Shown piece after piece: positions 49,927 to 63,000 of a stretch of DNA of 64,000 bases. Made by a program: the position numbers and the translations under genes. The notes under the pieces are model-generated. The model did not search any database and was not told the origin of the DNA. It worked only from the letters and a program-made list of their open reading frames with translations. The number at the start of each line of letters is the position of its first letter. Within the stretch, counting starts at the first letter, position 1. This stretch comes from Triops longicaudatus (Eukaryota; Arthropoda; Branchiopoda; Notostraca; Triopsidae), in NCBI GenBank assembly GCA_022885665.1, contig JAGQDJ010000035.1, forward strand, positions 29,488 to 93,487, given 5' to 3'.

Positions 49927-50809
49927 TACTAAACCAATCCGTATAAAAATTGAATCGCCTGAGAAGAAGTTCAGAACACACGGGGAAACTAAAAAGAGGC
50001 AAATCTGTTGGCAGACTTGACGATTACCAGGAAACTTTCAACTTTCTGGACACATAATAATAATAATAAAAAAAAAAACAGAAGAAGAAAACAAAAATTG
50101 CGTAAATGTTGCAAGGGGTAAATGCGTTCTTGCACAGCTAATTCTGCCAGAACAGGGAGGAGAGTGGGTGGCTGGGAGTTAATTTAATACATATTAAAAG
50201 CAGAAATCTTAAGTCGGATCCATTTGACAACGAAACAGCGCCCAAAACGTAGACGTAAGTCAAAACTGCCAATTTCATTATTGGTTAATTCTGTTACGGA
50301 TACTGATCCAAAGACATTCTGTTAGATAGGGGCACAAAAGAGGGGGGTTTAATTGAGTGTATGATGTGTACTTTAAATCCCCAAGATGCATACTCAGCTC
50401 ATTTTCTAGATTCGATCTCAATTTCTCCCAAAAGCAATAATTTTTCCAAAAAAAGGAAACGATAGATACCGTGGGAAACAATGCTAACTTAAAAATGGGT
50501 AAGCCAAGGGTTTACCAGATTTTCTTCGACAAACGGGGGAGGGGTTTGAATGGGTAGGTGGGGTTGTAACAAGGATGAAAGGACCATCATAATCTTGTAT
50601 TAGTTTTTTTTTCTTCCCAAGCTGGTCGGATTTTTTCAGTTCACTTTCACAATCAAGTGCGCTAATTTCTCTCACCATCACGATCAACAAGCTACGGGAT
50701 GTCCTATTGTCCACGCTTCGATGGAGAACACTTTGTATCAGTGTGAGGTGTCTTCTCATCACCGAGTCAGTACTTTCCACATGACTTTTCATGGCGTTGG
50801 GTTCACAAA

Positions 50810-50817
50810 TGAGGTAG
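50810..50817 (-). promoter_or_regulatory. let-7 8-mer target site
   Basis: The minus-strand transcript reads CCAACTACCTCA, a full let-7 8-mer. It lies about 2.4 kb downstream of the Imp stop codon. Weaker seed matches on the same strand are at 48443-48449 (7-mer, positions 2-8), and at 51211-51217 and 52762-52768 (7-mer with A1). Confidence 0.55.
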
Positions 50818-53171
50818 TTGGCTCATGAACGTTCCTTTACAGAGGCTTTTTCTCCAGGGCTGCGAAAGTCCTTGAAATATTGAGTTTTCCCCTTGAAGAC
50901 GACCACGCAGATGAAGTATAAGAAGAAAAAGTGTATCTAAGGTCCAAAACAAAACGGTTTTTGTTTAACACCACTTTTTTATGTCGATCCGTGATTTTTC
51001 CGAGTTTTGTGTTTTGCAAAAAGACAGCCTCATTACAATATTCCAGCATTATCAGCAGCAGCAGTAAAAGAGAGATGACCCCAAATTTTCACATCGTTTT
51101 TGCAAAACATCTTTCCGTTTCCAGTATCCGGGATTTCTGATTCTTTTGTTTCGTATTCTTTGTTTCTGGTTGATGGAAATTCTTTGTGTACGCAAATTCC
51201 ATTATTTTCGTGAGGTAAAAACGACGTAAACAGTACTCAAGCATCATTTTCGCTGAATTTTGTTGCAAATGTTCGTCTTCGAATTTTCCAGTTTCGGAAG
51301 AGCTAATCTATTCAGTCTTCTGTTACTCATTGGGGTCATAAGGGAGTGTGTCCAATCATTGACGGTGTCCAGTTTTGTAATCCAATGGCAATTCTTTTTT
51401 GCTTGAAGGAATGGGATTCTGGGGGAGGATTTCAAGTAAGTTCTGAAGGCGGGGCTTTGTGAGAAACCAAATCTTGCTGTTTCATTTCGTACTTTCTCCT
51501 TCTGCGGCGTGAAAACAGTTCCGAGTTCACTAAATCCCGAAACCAAGGAAATTTGTCTTGCACTGCAGAAAAATAGCGTTCGGGATCTGGTGAACAACTT
51601 ATAAAAAATAAAGCTTTTCCTTGGTATTGTCAGGGAAGTAGAGATTGGGGGGAGGAGCTATGTGGATTCAGCGATCCCTCACACTTTTTTTACGCGGAAG
51701 AATTACCTTCTACACCAATTCGCTTCGGGTTTAAGCTATAATCCTGTGAGGGAGGAAAAACCCTGAGCGCTTTCGATGATATTTCCCTGAAGAGAGCGGC
51801 ACGGGCGCCACTACAACCAGAGAAGAAAAAAGGGGGGCGGGGCCGTGCACCAAAAACTTTCAGAGGGTTTAGCCATCTTCTTAAAAAAAAAAAAAAAAAA
51901 AAAACTCATGGCACTTTGTTGTTGTTTATCTTTCTTTTTTCCTGGTCCTTTCTCTTCTTTTTCCCTCACAAAAAATATAAAGTTCAACTGAACAAATATC
52001 AACACCAGGCGTAAACGCATAGAGGTTAAAGATATTTTCGGCGAAAAAAAATCGGCAACAAACTCGTCCATTCATAACACGTCACACGCACACAATATTT
52101 TGTCTTTTTTTCGTATGTCCTGGATAGGTTTTGTGTTTGTTTTTACGTATACTGTCTGTTATTCACGTGAAGAGGGTAAGCTATCGTCCCTGTTTCTGTA
52201 GTGCTAAAAAGCGGTCAAAGTGGAGAGCGAGCGTTCACACTTATAATCCCATCTCCCCCCCCCCCAATTCCGTCCATTACTTCTCCGCACTTCTGCAAAT
52301 AATCGACTCGCACGCGCCCAATGCGCCACACAATGAAAGGACATACAGTACACACACACGATGCACCCCTGGTCAGCACTAAACCAAGTGTTTGACTAGT
52401 GCCCAGGTCACTCGGCAGCATTTTCTTGTTTTCCTTCTTTCTTTTTATCTCCCTTCAATGTCTTTATTCCCCAGTGTTCCTCTTCTCTGATCATTCCGGG
52501 CTCCACTTCACTGTTTTAGTTCTTGTCCGGCGCAACGAAACTTGGTCTTTTGCTTAGTAGTAGTAGTAGTAGTAATATACGATCCCGGCTGCTTTGGCAG
52601 TCTTGGCAGACGCAGCGGAGATAAAAGGAGAGAAAATTGTAACGAAAAGGAGCGAAACAAAACAGCAACAGTGGCGAAACTCCTCCCTTTCGTATAAAAG
52701 AACGATTAAATAAAAATAACAAAATGCATCATTCATCGCGCTTATTTTGTCCCATGTGACTTGAGGTAATTCCTGGCACACTGGCTTCAAGGCACGGCGG
52801 ACAAGGATGAGTGGACGTAGATAGAAAGGTTTCAAGTCCTTATTAAATCATGAATGGTTCATTTTTGCTTTTGTTGATTAGTTGGTTTGTGTCTCCCCGG
52901 ACGCTCTCACGGTCATCTTTGAAGATGTTAACGTCTTATCGTTCCCGAAAATGACTGTTTGCGTCCAGTTAACGATAGCTTTGAACATGCGCGTCCTGGT
53001 TGGCACACGCACATACGGCATGTATGTATGGGGGGTCCGTGTATGGTTGAATCATCAGAAGTTCCAAAAGGGGGGAAACGGATGTTGTTGTTTTTGGAAT
53101 TGAGGGGAGGAAACGACGGTGAAATGATTTTTTTACTACTACTATGGTCATAAAGACAATGGGAACTGCTA

Positions 53172-56100
53172 TTACTGCTGGTCTCGGTCGCGCGATCTGT
53201 TGTTGGCACCTGGAGCACCAGCAGCAGGACCTGAGGCGGAGCCAGACGCGGAACCGGAACCCGACAAGGCCCGTAAACGCCCACTAGGCGGGGTGGGACC
53301 ACCTGTTGCGGCTTGTTGACTGATCATGGCACGGATACGACGTTGGGCAGACTGAAAATGGAAAAAAGGAAACATGTGTTAACAATAAACAATGAAATTC
53401 CTTTATAAACTTGTCTAACCAATCCAAACTGACGAGAAATATGCAGATTACTCGTTGTAGGTCTTGAGATTGAAAAGTACCCGACTACTTTAAAAGGCTT
53501 CGCCCACTTGTAACTCGTGGATTTCCATGTTTAAGATTTAGAAATCACGTTACTGTAAATTTTTGGCGTCAATCGCTACCTATTTTTACTTTTCGTCATT
53601 ACCCTATAATCCTCTTCTATTTTTTTTCCAATTCTGAACACGATCGTTGTCATGCTGTGCAGTGAACATCTTTTTTTCGCCAATGCAGGTTGGAGACGTC
53701 CAAACCGACGTAACGTAAGAGATTTTAACCATTGCAAACGCTCATGAGTGCTGGACGCGGATCACAGAAGTTTTTTAAGGAGCAAATGCTAGAATAGGTT
53801 TCACAACGCAAAACTATTAAAAAATACGATACAATAACTAACATAAGAGATAAAATAAAAGGAAATAATATAAACAACAAAGAATCATAGCAAGACATCA
53901 ATAAATCAACCAATAAAGAAACGAGCTATGCTCACACCAATGTCAACTTGGGGGAAAAAAGCAGGAGCTTGAAGTCACGTTCAGCATCGTGTTGGCAAGT
54001 AAATAAAACTCGTCTATTGTTTTAATTTATTCTAACTTCTCACGCGACATTATTCTAAACTTCTGTAGTTCATATTATTTTTAAAACTGAAATTTCATTC
54101 GAATATTATGATAAATTTGAAGACGTCAGGACGCTTTGAAGGCACACAAAAGCTCGTAAGTAGATAAAAAAATGTGTCGGTAGAGGTTAACATCCTACAT
54201 GGGATCAGGGTGTACTCAGGAAACAACTCATGTTGTATATTGCTCCGGGAACTGCAGTAGTGGCTTGAAACACTTACACTTAACTACTGTGTTGCTATAG
54301 GAACATTCGCTATGAGTAACAGTGAACGTACCAGTAGAACTATTAATTGGTTGTGAACACAAATCCCCACTCCTCCGGGAGCTTCCTTGTTGCTTTGCAA
54401 ACATCCATTGTTATACAACAAGAAATTGCCCTTCTTCGAGGCCAGTATTGAGATACAGGGTCTAAAACGTAGCCTCACAAATTATCTTAAGTCGAAAAAA
54501 AAAATAACCAGTCCAGAATTCTTGCAGACAACGGGAAAAGTTGAAAGCTCGCGGACAATTTTTAACTCACGAAAACCACTTAACTTTTTCTGCCCACAGA
54601 AACACTGTGTTTCACAGCTTCAACTATTTTCCGCGCTACAAAGTGCGTGATCGAGGTATACAATGCGCTTTAAATGAATTATTGCTTACCTGGGACGCAT
54701 AGAACGCTCCAATAATGTGCACTGTGGTTTCCTCCCCAGCAGAAGCGCCGTGCTCAGGTAGCTTGATGATACAAGAAGTCGACCTTTGCAACTCTCGCAC
54801 GTTTTGACCACCTTTACCAATAATTCGCCCTACTTGACTCGAGGGCACTAACAATTCTACGGTCAAGCGCACTTCTTCACCTGGAGACATGAATCCTTCC
54901 TCTCGCATTTTCTCAAAGATCAGGTACTGTGCCTACATAGACAAAAGTTTTATAAAAAAATATCGCCAACGAACACAAACAAAATACATCCCAATGGCAA
55001 TTTCTGATCACAAAGCTAGTACGGCGAAAACTGACAAAAAAAAAAACAAACACAGGAAACGTGATCCGGTGAACCAAAAAGGTCCAAAGAAAGACACACA
55101 CACACAAAAAAAAACATAACGAAAAACATCACATCATTTGAAAGGAAGAACATCATGTGCTCCTATGTGAATTGAATTAATGTATCCTACAAAAATCTAC
55201 TTAAAAAATAAAAGAAATGATAATTTGCGAGATATTGCTAAAAATATAAACACTAAGAGGTTTTCAATTAATTAACTAAGCATCGATAGTTGACAACATA
55301 CTTTCCATTGAGCTTCCGGAGTACCGACGATAGTAACTTTCCGTTCTTGCTGCGGTTCGGCAGCGCCCTCTGGTAAAGCCGCTATCTTGACTGAGGCCCC
55401 GGAAAACCGGATAATATTACGAATATGTGAGCCTTTGGACCCAATAATAGCTCCCACTGCATTGTTAGGGATATACAGATACGACGTTTCCTTCGTAAAA
55501 GAGACAAGCATAATTAAGGATTGGTATAAAATTTCCTTTGCAAAATTCTTTTAAAACAATACCTGCTGCGTGCCAGTAGGCATGGGCGCACCGGGCGGGT
55601 ACATGGGTTGGTAGGGTGCGGCAGGTGGGCCGTACATGTTCGGAACGGGCGGGCCGCCCCGAGGGAAACCCATGCCTACGGTGGACATCATGGCCATGGG
55701 ATGCAAGCCCGGAAACATCATGCTTTGCGGCTGTGAGGAGGGAAAAAATCACGCACATTAGCAAGTTGTTGGGAAGGTTAACCGCTTCAATGAACGTACT
55801 GCCATTGCCTGGAGGTCGTTTTCGTAACTCTGGCGCAATTTGGCACTGATCAGAGCCTCGGCCCGCGACATATTTTCTATGCTGCCCTTAATAGTGATAA
55901 CCCGTTCCATGTTGAAGCTGCTAACGTCACCCATACTGAACGCCGTTGGTTCCACATCCGCGCTATACGACAATTAATGAAAATAAACTCTATCATCCAA
56001 TTCAAAGGAACTTTGGGATACTATACCTGGAGACGGTGATCTTCGTGTCGGTGTCTTGCATTATTTTTTTTATGGTATTGCCTCCTTTGCCGATAATTCG

Positions 56101-59100
56101 TCCTATGAGATTGTTATGGGCCAAGAGTTTCAGTGACACTTCCCTGTGGAATTGCAATAAGGAAATTTAGTTAAAAAATACATCAATAAAAAAATAGGTA
56201 CAAGTAAAAACTAACAGAAAAAAATGATAACAATACAGCTGGCAAAAATAAACTTAAAAAGTAACATTTTAGAATTACGTAAAAACTATTTTAAAAAATA
56301 GACGGTTGGAAATCGTTATTTACCCTTTGTTGGTATTATCTGCTTCTTGCTGCATGACTTCCAAGATTTTTCGACACGCGTTGGTGCAGTTCTCCGGGTT
56401 ACCATAGATCGTGATGGCCTTTTCCAGCGAGCCTACGTTGTCTTTGCGGTGAACATCCACCCTATACGCAAGAATAATATTGGCGTGCGTTAAGGAAATG
56501 AAGAAACGGCCCCCAAACACTCTCTAGAGAGCGGTAAGGGCAGTGGAAATCGGTAGAATAACATACCTCGCTCTGGTTTGTTGTGTAATTTGTCGTATGG
56601 TCCCGCCCTGGCGCCCGATAATCGCGCCTACCATTTCGCTCAGTACGAGAATCCTGTTATTGTTGGGAGAAAAGAATAAAAGAGTGATGACATGCGAGTT
56701 GGTTCATTTAGGTCTGAGGCCTTTACGAGAGACAGACTCGTTTTTCTGCTTGGGTGCTTTTAGGCAATGAATGTTTTACAACCACAGTCGAGTCCGGATG
56801 AAAGAGACAACCCAAGCTTGTATACAAATTTTCTTGCGATGCAGGTACTTTGATATTTGCTGTATAAAGAAAAAACACGTAGAAGACATTGCTGACAGTT
56901 TAAGTATGGCTCATCAAAATTTGTACAGAATATTATTAAAAGCCACTTCAAGCATTGGTAAAAATGGGCAAAAGGAGGAAAAGTTGAATATACGAGGAAG
57001 CTTTCATCGTTCGGCACTACTGTCAAGACAAAACTCGGACGTAAGAAAAAATCGCTTGCTTACAAGACATTTACGCTATATCCTCAATTGCTATGCAAAT
57101 TTGCTTGTGTGCTTAAAAGCCTACATACAGAAACGTATAGATATGTCTACTACATCCGGGTTGGCCTTGAAGAAGTATTTCCCGCGGCTTCAGCTGAGCC
57201 TTAATGCAAAAGAGCCGCTTTTGGTCAGATTCTGAAACTCGGAGCTTTTCGAGCGACAAAATATCAGACAAAAAGAAACCAAGAATGTATTGCGTTTACT
57301 CGGTTCTGGGTTTCTTACTTTTGGGTAGGTTCAATTTTGCCTTCTTTTTGAATGCAAATTTTCTTTAATATTCAGGCTATTAAAAAGAAATGAAAATTGT
57401 TACATATTGCCGACATTCAGTTTATGTGATCCTGTTTAAAGAAAAACACGTTCAGCCGAAATCACTGCAATATATCTATTCTAGAAGAAAACCATCATAT
57501 AAAAAGAACCAAGGTAAGGTAAGAGTTTTTTTCTGGCGCGTCTCTTTCATACGGTGTTTGATTTTAATACTTTAGTTGAGTCTTTTTCTTTTAACGCATC
57601 TAAGAAATCTTTAGTAATCTTTCGTCCAATACCACGCGAATTTACGAAAAGTTCTTTAAGAGGCAACATGGCAACCGGTAAGTGCAGTCATCACGAAAGC
57701 CTTTTTTTAAGTTTAACCCGGACCGAAACCTAGAATCTGGTTCTAAGGACGAGGTTTCTACCTATATTCCCCATTATAAAATACACATTACGCGATTGGG
57801 TGAACCCCCTATTTCCCCTGCGTACGGCGGTGAGCCCGCGTATAAGATTCTTATACCATTCAATGTTTCGCTTGCTGTAAAAAGCATTTTTTCTTACATT
57901 CAGTTCGTTTGTGCCCCGCTCTGTCTCCCTTATACCCGGTTTCACATGTTCCCAAATTACGATTTTATCTTACGTCCGAGTTAAAACCTTCACCTGGGAA
58001 TAGCTTTCTTTTTCATTTGGGCTCGATTATGTCTGCTAAAGCAATTATCGCTTACAGCCAGTCTCTACTATTCTCAGCTCAATTGCTTCCCTTAAATCCC
58101 GTTTCACTACACCACAACCCAATTTTTCTTTTATACCCGGGCACACAAATATTCAACTCTGACCCCCTGTTGACATAAGAGGGCGCATGCATAGGCCGCC
58201 ATACTTTTCCTCAATCAATAAGCAGCTCCTAACCCAAAACTGCGGCTGTCATCAAAAGCCTCCTTCCTTCCGCCCCGTGACGTCATGCAAACCTCGCTTT
58301 TCAGCCCAAGCACATCTCCCCCAAATAATAAATAGCACATCTCCCCCAAATAATAAACGCACTGTCGCCAACAACTAATGCTCCGCCCGCGAAAACGTCA
58401 CGGAATAAGTCTAACGTGCGCTGCCGGACATTTACCCTGTCAAGAAACTCACTCAAAGTTTATATGAAATATCCTAAGAAAAAACAGAGTTTCCGAAGTT
58501 TTGAGTTTCTTTCTCAGAGTTGAAGAGAAACCAAAAAAAGGGAATAAATTCTTACAAAACAATTTACCTGAGTGGAAAATCTGGCTGCCGTTGGGGCCCA
58601 GCTGGCGCTCCCGTGAATGGTAAGCTCTGGCCCGCTGCTCCTCCTCTTGCTCCGCCCCTTGCACCCCGCCCTGCTACACTGCTGCCGCCCCCTCCGCCGC
58701 CGCCACCAGCGCTGCCTCCGCGTCTCTCCATGACCGATTCCACTTTTAAGATGTTGCCTTCGAACTCGGTGTTGTTCAATTGCGTCACGGCTCTAAAACG
58801 CGACCAACACACAAACGCACAATTTCGTATCAGTATAAACCTATCTCGGTATCGGTAATCCCCTCCCCGTAACCACATTCCAAAGGCATTGATCGATAAC
58901 CTAAGCCACCTGAGAGATAAGGCCTCCGAAAAATCGCAGTCGTTTACGGTGTTTGATCTCTCCGAACTCGTTTCCACTTTGACTGCGAGATTTTATCTTT
59001 TACCCTAAATATCACCCTTAGCTTTTATAAAAAGCTCTCCAGAAACTGTGTCCATCAAGTTAGGTAAGGTACGACATTAAAGATACATGTTGAACAAGAA

Positions 59101-60007
59101 AAACAAATTACTTACGCTTCGGCTTGTTCTTGTGTTTCGTACACCACTTCGATGGTCTGCGTACCAGGCGTAGGTTGGGGATCACGCTTGGCTGACGCTT
59201 TATCGCACTTTTGGACCACGCCTACTGGAGTTAAGAGTCGCTCCAAATCTTCCACACGCACGTGTAACGGGACGTTACTGAATATGACTGTTCGAGCGTT
59301 CAAACTGTAAAAACGAAGCGGTAAAGAAATCAATTGACGCTGCAAACGACCGGACGTACTCGCTGACCCATCGCACCCGTCATGCATAAAATTGCCTACA
59401 TTTTTTATTTGGCTTAGAAACACGAGCAAACATGGAACACGCTTATCTCAATCTGCAATAAAAGCGTAATCAAAACAAACTTTCCATCTGTATCGATACT
59501 TTTCACTACATTTCGTACTTATTTTCACGGCTTCGCCCTATCCTATGCACAATCAACTGGTAAGAAACGTCAGGGAAACGTTCAAGACAACTGGAAGGGG
59601 TCGAGACTTTTCCTTCAACACAAATCTACGGAGAGATCTCAGAAAGGATTTCAAATTTAAACCTACCATCACGCTAGAGCCAACAAAATACAGCCGAGTA
59701 TTCATATTTGGGTAGAAACTGAACGTGCAATGTAGAAATTTCACTATCACATCCAACACGAAATATAGAGAAAACTTCTCAATGTATCTACTAAAAGACA
59801 CCCTACGGGAGAACTAATGGCATTAAATATCGCTTATTAACGTAAACAGGGGTGAATTCTAAACATAATAATAAAGCTCATTATTACCACTGTTAAATCA
59901 TGACTAATTTGTCACAACAAACACAGAAAGTTGTCTAATACATTGTGAATAGAATTGGAATGTCCTCTGTTGAAAGAAAATTAAAACTTACGCATCTCTT
60001 TTTGGAC
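53172..60007 (-). CDS. Imp: Imp / IGF2BP RNA-binding protein, 5' end missing
   Basis: Binds mRNAs and controls their localisation, stability and translation in cytoplasmic granules. Exons found: 60007-59992 (16 bases), 59304-59116, 58792-58568, 56653-56567, 56461-56324, 56143-56027, 55962-55800, 55730-55563, 55490-55302, 54932-54690, 53351-53172; all phases agree. Order: an RRM matching vertebrate RRM2 (VIFSNVPLHV, GVVQKCDKA, LNNTEFEGNILKVES), a Gly/Arg-rich linker, then KH1 (GAIIGRQGGTIRQITQQTRA), KH2 (LIGRIIGKGGNTIKKI), a Pro/Met-rich linker, KH3 (VGAIIGSKGSHIRNIIRFSG), KH4 (VGRIIGKGGQNVRELQ) and a Gly/Ser/Ala tail. All four GxxG loops are intact. The exons code for about 570 residues. RRM1 and the start codon were not found; they may lie beyond the window, or the gene may lack RRM1. 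Confidence 0.92.
53352..54689 (-). other. Last intron of Imp
   Basis: 1.34 kb between the KH4 exon and the terminal exon. No coding exon or recognisable repeat was seen. The open frames at 53725-53913 and 54387-54650 have no recognisable domain. Confidence 0.5.
56654..58567 (-). other. Imp intron between the RG-rich linker and KH1
   Basis: 1.9 kb. It holds a plus-strand open frame of 154 codons (56771-57235) with no recognisable domain, and a 25-base tandem duplication (58310-58334 and 58335-58358) containing CACATCTCCCCCAAATAATA. The right half is richer in C and T than the left. Confidence 0.5.
59305..59991 (-). other. Imp intron downstream of the microexon
   Basis: About 690 bases separating the 16-base microexon from the RRM exon. 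No other coding content was seen. Confidence 0.5.
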
Positions 60008-63000
60008 CTAACATAAGAAAGTTACTTTCTGGATTCATTTCTTCGTAATTTCGCGCACGTTAATACCATTTAGGTGAGAGCGAAGTCTGTCGTTTCCAAG
60101 GGAACCCGATAATATTCAAACTTTTATTTCGCTCTTTAATGCTATATATGTGAGGATTCAATTTATATGTTTTCTCTATGAGCTGGCGAAGGAATGCGGC
60201 GCAAGTGTATATCGTAGACCAATTCCGAGAAAAAGGGAGAGAACGTTAAGATCGCTCAGCTTGGCAAAGCGACTCCCACGTGATTCGCGTATGCGTGAGG
60301 CGCTTCCACCGCGTAAGACGAATACCGGTCACACTTGGTCGTTGCGCGTACACTCAAACGAACGTAAGGCAACAGTACTTTCCTCTCCAATGACACTCCA
60401 TGCTGCTAGACGCAAATGTGTGATCATTTCACGCTACGTAGGTGAAACTTATGAGAGTTTTCTAACTTCAAAATGCCCTCCAAATCTAACACTGAACGAT
60501 TTGCCGTCTAAATCTTTGTTTTCAGTTCGTTTACTTTTTCTTAACAAAGGTTTCTACTGTTAAAACAAAAAAAAAACAAGTTTTCGTTGCCATAACAACC
60601 TACAAGATACTGCTTTGTTGACAACCTTGGCAACTCCCCGCCATTAGTCGCCTAAACGCTCGATTCGTCTGAACTACGCGCCGTTGTAGCTTCATACAGT
60701 CAAAATGCAAAGTGCTCTGGTTTCGCCGTGGGTGCAGGAACCCGGTGAGCACCCGTGCAAACCGCAATGCTTTTATCTACGAAAATGTTCCATAATCTAG
60801 TCCGGGACCTTTCGCAATCACTGTTTACGCACCTCTCTATGAACCACGCCCCCTAAGTCGCCCAACTCCTGCTGAATTACTATTTCAGCAACAACGTCAA
60901 TTGCCATTATCCCTGGCAGTATTAATTTGTTTTGCGTTTGGCCAACAGTCTTAAAAAAAAATGTATCCAACATTCGTGTCCGCGTAAATTTCGTTATTTA
61001 ACCCTAGTTCTTTAACACCTTGAACGTAAGAGAAGTCCGTGTCACTTCGTTTCTTTCAAGCTTTCCAAAATTGCACAACACTACCTTTACTGAAAAAGGG
61101 GGTAGAATGTAAGCTTGTTTGGCATACCTCATGACGCACAAAATGGGAGCTCTAACAATGAATTCTACGAGCGTGACAAAGTTACTCGTCGCCCCCCATA
61201 AGCCGTGTGGCACTTCGGCAATTCTGGAAACGGTACAAAATTCAAGATGTCCCCTAGGCTCGGGTTGGGATGAGTAAGAAAAAGTTATTTCTGACACCGA
61301 CGGGGCTTCAGGGGCTAGACAGTCCAAGCACGAAGGCTGAAACGAGCCCGAAACGGCCGTTTGCTTCGGTAAGCACGAGGTCGGCTTCCGCAGGGGTTTT
61401 AGGCCGCGTAGTTGAACGGTCAAACGCGCTAAGCCCCAAAAGACATTCGAAACAGTCTTTTTCCGCCTTTCCAAAGTCTTAAACACCTTTTTCAAGGAAA
61501 GGCAAACAACGAAAATAGGCAGAGGTTACATTTTACTCATTTCTGTTACTTGTTTAGCCCGCAACTACAATACAGCTCGTTTAGCACACCCTAGGCCCAC
61601 TTAGGCTGAGTTAGCTCCAGATCGGCCTTTTAAGCCAAAGGTAAAATAACGGGCGAGAACAAAACGTTCGGTTAATTTACCCTCTGTGTAGAACAGTCTT
61701 TGTTTATTTGTCCTAACCGACGTTTACCCCACATTGCCGTTGGGTATATATCGCTTGACCACGCCTTGTTACCTTCTCAACGAAGGTAGAAACGACTTTT
61801 CCTGATATATCTTTCAATCGCTATCCAAATTACGATTTTCGAGGCGACCAATCTGTAGTCTAGTAAATTTCTCTTGTTGTTACCTTCATTCGTCGTAAGC
61901 ACTCAATAATTCTTTATGTTAGTTGGTATACATAATCGACAGAAGAGGTCCCTCGCACTCGAACCCTGGATGACAGGGGATATTTGAGGTACGCTAGGGG
62001 AAAAAATTCTCTTAAATCTGATCATCTTGGTGCAGAAGCTCTTCGTGATTGAAATAAGGTCTCTTACAAGTCGTTTTCTCTTATATTCGGCCCGAGCACG
62101 TTTTCAAGAATAACAACAAGTTCCCTCTGGTGGTTTTTGCACCACGTTGTTTAAACAGTTACCCACACGCAACCGTAACTACCGAGATGAAAACACACTT
62201 TCCGGGAATTACGCAAGTAAATACCCTTGTTTGAGAACGTAAAATGGCTTCGTACTTTTAAATCTACTACCCAAATCCGTAGTGAGCCAAAGTGCTGATA
62301 TTATGCAACAAAAAAGTAATTACAGTAATTCCCCCATAATAGCAAATCGCGTTAATGTAGTGCGTCAATTGTGCGCGTCTAATACAAAACACGGCAGTAG
62401 CTTGTAGGTAGAAAATATAAATAAACATATTTCAACGAAATTAAAATTAACCTTCCCGATCTTGAATTATGTAATTCTGTCACTAAAGATAACAGAACGC
62501 TTTTATCTGACCTGAACGGTAGAAGTTCTTGAAATGAGAAAAAAAGCTGGGAATTTAAACAATTTACGTAACAAAAATTTTAGTGGTAACAATACAGTAA
62601 AAAAATACTAAACTATCTAAAAACTTTGTACTATAAAAACTAATTCCGTTGAACACGCAACACAAATGTCGTGAATAACTTCTACTAAAGTACAATAAAA
62701 CTTTCACATTTTAGCTCGTACATTAACTGTGTGCAATTCATTTGTTGCACGTTGTATTCTTTTGTTTGTCTAACTGCTTATTTGTATGAATTGTTTTGTA
62801 GTAATATTACGCAGTTCTTTCATTAAAAAAAAAACTTTTCGTCTTACTAATGCATTTTAGGACACTTGAATATGGTTTTCTTTAAATTTAGCATTCGAAA
62901 ATCGATAACAAGCAGAAAAATTGGCCGGCTAAGAGCTTTCCATTGCAAAGTTATACCAGCTTATTTCATTCGCACTTGCTAGAATTAGAAGTCCTAATGC

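Larger units (their letters stand above)
46166..53171 (-). other. Probable long 3'UTR of Imp (minus), no coding gene seen
   Basis: Seven kilobases between the stop codons of the nuclear receptor (plus) and Imp (minus). Many short open frames overlap on both strands, none with a recognisable domain. Pyrimidine- and purine-rich patches, an A run at 51882-51902 and a C run near 52255 are present. Long 3'UTRs are typical of Imp/IGF2BP genes, and let-7 sites inside support a minus-strand transcript over at least 48.0-53.2 kb. The last few hundred bases next to 46166 should be the 3'UTR of the receptor; AATAAA on the plus strand near 47262 could end it. The true boundary is unknown. Confidence 0.5.

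Noticed and set aside
51244..51597. Minus-strand frame of 117 codons
   Set aside because: It lies in the probable Imp 3'UTR, has no recognisable domain, and similar frames occur on both strands there.
58520..58858. Plus-strand frame with long proline runs
   Set aside because: It is the complement of the Gly/Arg-rich Imp linker.
60150..60563. Plus-strand arginine-rich frame of 137 codons
   Set aside because: It begins with GTG rather than ATG and shows no recognisable domain or splice context.
61004..61495. Minus-strand frame of 163 codons
   Set aside because: No domain, no clear splice partners and overlapping open frames on the plus strand; it is kept only as a note in the regional entry.
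61955..61990. Possible tRNA T-arm (GGTTCGAGT on the minus strand)
   Set aside because: The flanking bases do not form a 5-base T-stem, and no acceptor or anticodon stem could be built.
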